Shown here: piece after piece, positions 60,893-64,000 of the stretch
Layout of the letters: each line of letters opens with the position of its first letter
How positions within the stretch are numbered: the stretch's first letter is position 1
Source of the DNA: PALSA-1316 sp964499365
GTDB taxonomy: Bacteria > Nitrospirota > Thermodesulfovibrionia > Thermodesulfovibrionales > UBA6898
Direction: 5' to 3'
Length of the DNA stretch: 64,000 nucleotides
NCBI GenBank assembly: GCA_964499365.1
Contig: CAZCKU010000014.1
Coordinates: 50,156 to 114,155, forward strand
The notes under the pieces: model-generated
Seen by the model: the letters and a program-made list of their open reading frames with translations, nothing else
Told to the model about the DNA's origin: nothing
Database searches by the model: none
Position numbers and translations under genes: made by a program

Positions 60893-62506
60893 ATGGGAAA
60901 CCTCAACATAGATAAAACAGAGTGCGCAGGGAGAGTCCGGCTTCTTCAGTCTTTCACCGCGGTTGTATTTGCCTTCCTTGTCGTTCTTCAGACAATGATA
61001 TGGACAGGCAATGCACAGGCAGCAGTATCAGTGCTTCAGAATTTTCCATCTACACCTACCGCCAGTGGAACTACGGGCGCAACGACGACTGCCATCACAG
61101 GGACTTTCACTCCCTCAACGGGTTCAAATGCAAACAGGCTGGTAGTTTGTCAAATGACCGGAGAGCAGAGCAATACTACAGCAGCAACGCTCGGGGCTGC
61201 CTCGCTGGGAGGTCAGACACTTGCCGTACAGGCGAGTTATTTGGCAAACAGGCGCGTTGCGGCAATATACTTTATGAAAGAGGCACAGATTGATGCGATG
61301 TCCGGCAATGCCATCAGTATAGCCCTGACCGCCGGTGGTACCCAGACCTGGAGTGCTGCCGAAGTTTTCTGTGCCACCTTTGACGGTGTTGAACAGGGCG
61401 CCACTACCTTTGCCGGTGCTACGGCTATTACCCAGAACACTGCGACCCCTTCATTTGGAGGCAACGTGACGGTTGTTAATGGTGGATACATATTCTTTGC
61501 CATTGACTGTAATAGTGGAATCACTGGCCAGACGCCACCCGCCGGCTATACAGAACATTGGGACAGATTGGACGGTGGTAATCAGTATTGGACAGGTGGT
61601 GGTTCGATGGCTGTATTGGCGGATGGAAATCAAAATCCTTCCTGGTCTCTCGCTGGAACTACTGCTGTAATGGCTACGGTGGTCGGTTCAATTAGGCCGG
61701 CAGCAGGTTCCCCGGCCGGAATCACCGTCAACCCCACCACCGGTTTGACAACGACGGAGGCCGGAGGCCAGGCTACTTTTACCATCGTACTGGACTCGGT
61801 ACCGACAGCGAATGTCACCATTGGGCTGAGCAGCTCAGATACCACAGAGGGGACCGTCTCTCCCGGGTCAGTCGTGTTTACCGCCGGTGACTGGAATATA
61901 CCACAGACCGTGACCATAACCGGAGTTGACGATGCACTGGTAGATGGCAATATTGCCTACTCCGTCGTTACTGCTGCAGCCACATCATCCGATCTAAACT
62001 ACGCTGGACTTGACACATCCGATGTGTCTGTGAGCAATACGGATAATGATGTCCCGGGACCCGGCACGGTCCAGCTCGGCACATCTTCATATCAGGTGGA
62101 TGAGGCGGCCGGGACAGTGACGATATCGGTGACGCGAACGGGAGGGAGTTCGGGCGCGGCATCGGTGAACTACGCCACCAGCAACGGCTCGGCAATACAG
62201 CCCGACGACTACACGTTGACCAGCGGTACGCTTAACTGGGCGGACGGAGACGCTGCCAGCAAGACCTTCAGTATTACGATCGTCAACGACAGCGCACCGG
62301 AGATAAATGAATCGTTCAGCGTGACCCTCGGCGGGGCCATCGGCGCGAGTTTGGGATCAACCGTTACAGCCTCCGTAACGATCCCGCTCAACGACGGAGC
62401 AGTTGCAGTACCTGCAGGCAACCTACCCCTATCCATCGGCGTGATGTCGGGGATTGTCGCCTATGGGTTGATCTGGCGGAGGAGACGGGGAAAGACGAGC
62501 GCCTGA
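60893..62506 (+). CDS. Calx-beta surface protein with C-terminal sorting signal
   Basis: This 537-residue exported protein has a long signal peptide (about residues 1-43). An N-terminal beta domain of about 240 residues follows, then two Calx-beta-like domains (about 277-385 and 392-505). The tail has the tripartite CTERM layout: VPAGNLPL, a hydrophobic helix (SIGVMSGIVAYGLIW) and RRRRGK. The motif is neither PEP-CTERM nor standard IPTLxxWG. The next gene is an exosortase, so it is probably cut before the helix. ATG 60893 has AAGGAGAG upstream. Confidence 0.85.
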   Translation: MGNLNIDKTECAGRVRLLQSFTAVVFAFLVVLQTMIWTGNAQAAVSVLQNFPSTPTASGTTGATTTAITGTFTPSTGSNANRLVVCQMTGEQSNTTAATLGAASLGGQTLAVQASYLANRRVAAIYFMKEAQIDAMSGNAISIALTAGGTQTWSAAEVFCATFDGVEQGATTFAGATAITQNTATPSFGGNVTVVNGGYIFFAIDCNSGITGQTPPAGYTEHWDRLDGGNQYWTGGGSMAVLADGNQNPSWSLAGTTAVMATVVGSIRPAAGSPAGITVNPTTGLTTTEAGGQATFTIVLDSVPTANVTIGLSSSDTTEGTVSPGSVVFTAGDWNIPQTVTITGVDDALVDGNIAYSVVTAAATSSDLNYAGLDTSDVSVSNTDNDVPGPGTVQLGTSSYQVDEAAGTVTISVTRTGGSSGAASVNYATSNGSAIQPDDYTLTSGTLNWADGDAASKTFSITIVNDSAPEINESFSVTLGGAIGASLGSTVTASVTIPLNDGAVAVPAGNLPLSIGVMSGIVAYGLIWRRRRGKTSA

Positions 62507-62690
62507 GTCGGCTGATGATCTGGTCTTCATTCAGGATGCCGGCCGGCTGCGCAGCAGATCCAATGGGGTCGTTGCCTGGCCGGCCGGCGTATCCGGTGGC
62601 CCTGCGGAATACCCTTAGAAGGCGTACCGGTTTTCTTGTTGACAGACCGGCTCGCCTGCTTCGGAACATCTATCAAGAAGGAATTGCGGC

Positions 62691-63713
62691 GTGAAAAGCG
62701 ACGAAAAGAATCCGGCAGCGTTCGAATGGGGCTTCGCCGGTCTCTTTGTCTTGTATGTCGGCATGTTTGTGGGCCTTGCCGAAGCAGGCTCGGAATATAT
62801 GCTGGTCTTCAGGGAGTTAACCGCCTCGGCAATAACAGCCGTATGGGGACTTTTTTCGGTCCCGGTCGTCTGTTCCGGCACGGGGATTCAATTCGCAGGG
62901 TTCCCGATGGAGATCGTACTCGAATGCACGGCGCTGCACTACATGATGATCTTTGTTGCCGGGGTAATGGCCTTTCGCAGTCATACCCGCGCCTACCGCG
63001 CTGCCGGTATCATTATCGGTACGCTGGCCATATTCCTGTTGAACATCGCCAGGATAGGAATCATCGGCTTCATCGGGAAGTATTTCAGCAATATTTTTGA
63101 AATGGTACACGATTATCTCTGGCAGGGGCTGTTTGCGCTGGCGGTGGTGCTGCTCTGGGTAGTCTGGGTGAATGGAATAAGGGGGCTTTCGCGCAGATTT
63201 GTCAGGCAGTTTTTGATTGTATCTGTTTCTGCCTCTGTATCCTTCTGGCTTGGGGTCATCTTTCTTGAGGAGTACATCTCCCTGCTCGCAGTGCTTTCGG
63301 GCGTGATGTTTTCTATACTGTCAGTCTGGATTGATGTCCCTCAGCAGGTTATAACAGACGGCAGTGTCATCGGGTACGTGGTGGGAGAAACCGTGATCTA
63401 CAGCAGGACAACCCTTTACGTCCTGAATGCCGCTCTGCTCCTGCCTATAGCATCAATCACCTTTGTCCGGCAGGAGACGAGGCTGTTCTTTAAGCGGCTT
63501 TCTGTGGCTGCAGTTCTCTTCATTGCGCAGCATATGCTGATTGTTTTGCTTGATTGGCTTCTGGAAATTATGAAAGGTGCAGAAATTCAGTCCGTGCTCA
63601 CCTGGGGCATTGTAATGTCGTCCTTCATCGCACCCATGCTTATCTGGCTGGCTGCTATGACAATATTTCGTGCCACTATTGTTTTCCCCTCCTCAGAGTC
63701 ACCTGATCGATGA
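62691..63713 (+). CDS. Exosortase/archaeosortase family transpeptidase
   Basis: This 340-residue polytopic membrane protein has the exosortase active-site set Cys79 (LECTALHY), Arg121 (NIARIGIIG) and His140 (MVHDYLWQ). The catalytic part, about residues 1-165, is like the compact XrtH or archaeosortase type. A further 170-residue multi-helix C-terminal domain is attached. It should cleave the tail of the Calx-beta protein next door and transfer it to an acceptor lipid or glycan. It starts at GTG 62691 after AAGGAA. The preceding 184 bases hold no gene. Confidence 0.87.
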   Translation: MKSDEKNPAAFEWGFAGLFVLYVGMFVGLAEAGSEYMLVFRELTASAITAVWGLFSVPVVCSGTGIQFAGFPMEIVLECTALHYMMIFVAGVMAFRSHTRAYRAAGIIIGTLAIFLLNIARIGIIGFIGKYFSNIFEMVHDYLWQGLFALAVVLLWVVWVNGIRGLSRRFVRQFLIVSVSASVSFWLGVIFLEEYISLLAVLSGVMFSILSVWIDVPQQVITDGSVIGYVVGETVIYSRTTLYVLNAALLLPIASITFVRQETRLFFKRLSVAAVLFIAQHMLIVLLDWLLEIMKGAEIQSVLTWGIVMSSFIAPMLIWLAAMTIFRATIVFPSSESPDR

Positions 63714-63720
63714 ACGTAAA

Positions 63721-63748
63721 TTAATCGGGATTTAATCGTTATTTAATC
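63721..63748 (+). repeat. Three TTAATC repeats with 11-bp spacing, likely activator site
   Basis: TTAATC occurs at 63721, 63732 and 63743, exactly one helical turn apart. Direct repeats with 11-bp period are typical of OmpR/PhoB-family sites. They end 22 bp before an extended -10 box, where an activator would replace a -35 box. Confidence 0.55.
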
Positions 63749-63766
63749 AAGTTTTCCGGTGGGCTG

Positions 63767-63775
63767 TGCTATGAT
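63767..63775 (+). promoter_or_regulatory. Extended -10 promoter of the second beta-helix gene
   Basis: TGCTATGAT gives TGn followed by TATGAT at 63770-63775. No good -35 box is present, consistent with dependence on an activator at the TTAATC repeats. Confidence 0.5.
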
Positions 63776-63779
63776 CACG

Positions 63780-63821
63780 ACCTGAAAGTTCTTTTCCTGT
63801 CTCAGGGAAAAACTTCAGGAG
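63780..63821 (+). promoter_or_regulatory. Leader hairpin overlapping the ribosome site
   Basis: CCTGAAAGTT near 63781 can pair, with small bulges, with AAAAACTTCAGG ending near 63820. The right arm runs into AGGAGG, so the fold could hide the ribosome site of the next gene. No known riboswitch is recognised. Confidence 0.35.
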
Positions 63822-63828
63822 GTCAGAG

Positions 63829-64000
63829 ATGCGGAAGTATGAAGCAGGACAGGAAAGAGCAGTGGTACGGGGAGAGTATTTCAGGAAGGCAGCGATATGG
63901 GGAACAGCCCTGCTGCTGATGCTGGTGCTGGCGGCAGCGGCGGTGAGTGCAGCAGAGGCAGGGACCTATTACATGGCGGTGAACGGGTCTGACAGCAACA
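63829..64000 (+). CDS. Secreted beta-helix protein, copy 2 (truncated by window end)
   Basis: Fifty-seven codons are visible, starting at ATG 63829 after AGGAGGT. A basic N-terminus and a hydrophobic stretch with AAAAVSAAEA form a signal peptide. The mature start TYYMAVNGSDSN is almost the same as in the beta-helix protein at 56804, so it is a paralog. The rest lies beyond the window. Confidence 0.8.
   Translation, partial: MRKYEAGQERAVVRGEYFRKAAIWGTALLLMLVLAAAAVSAAEAGTYYMAVNGSDSN

Overview
The window reads as bacterial chromosome of moderately high GC in which every gene I can support lies on the + strand. It is almost entirely one large surface-polysaccharide locus followed by a small export and anchoring module. 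Frequent AGG arginine and ATA isoleucine codons, two sigma-54 activators, a PilZ protein, a UpxY-type NusG paralog and an exosortase fit a Gram-negative lineage such as Nitrospirota or Desulfobacterota. I cannot place it more precisely from sequence alone. I see no rRNA, tRNA, CRISPR array, insertion sequence or phage gene.

Region 1 (1-15331) holds regulators and nucleotide-sugar supply. A PAS histidine kinase and sigma-54 response regulator are followed by a sigma-54-type promoter and a NusG/UpxY-like antiterminator. Next come the UDP-GlcNAc(3NAc)A pathway (WbpA, a WbpB-WbpD fusion, WbpE), a second aminotransferase, a PglC-type initiating transferase and a WbpM/PglF-type dehydratase. The dehydratase carries an inserted tandem motif resembling the c-di-GMP-binding MshEN domain. 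A PilZ protein, a second sigma-54 activator with GAFAGA in place of GAFTGA, a kinase/receiver protein without its phospho-acceptor His, and a small Cys-rich protein close the region.

Region 2 (15332-27245) opens with a 426-base intergenic stretch containing a near-consensus sigma-54 promoter. It then encodes a CDP-branched-deoxysugar pathway (RfbF, RfbG, C-methyltransferase, epimerase, DUF4910-type protein, reductase) and the Wzm/Wzt ABC polysaccharide exporter. A PIG-L deacetylase, an aminotransferase and a glycosyltransferase follow.

Region 3 (27246-59229) holds glycosyltransferases, acyltransferases, five deacetylase-family proteins, two ATP-grasp-like proteins, an asparagine-synthase-like protein, a PaaK/CapK-like protein, a FemAB-like protein and an O-antigen-ligase-like membrane protein. 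Three large secreted proteins are interspersed: a LamG-SGNH-LamG hydrolase, a golvesin/PKD repeat protein with 681-bp near-identical DNA repeats, and a beta-helix protein. A Crp/Fnr regulator and a strong intrinsic terminator end the region. Very few gaps and many ATGA or TGATG junctions suggest one or two very long transcripts, consistent with the processive antiterminator at the start.

Region 4 (59230-64000) has a sigma-54-like promoter, a small basic exported protein, a second intrinsic terminator and a small exported hypothetical. It then has a Calx-beta surface protein with a non-canonical sorting tail, an exosortase that probably processes it, and the start of a second beta-helix protein. 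That last gene is preceded by three 11-bp-phased repeats. The module looks like a dedicated substrate and sorting-enzyme pair next to the glycan locus.
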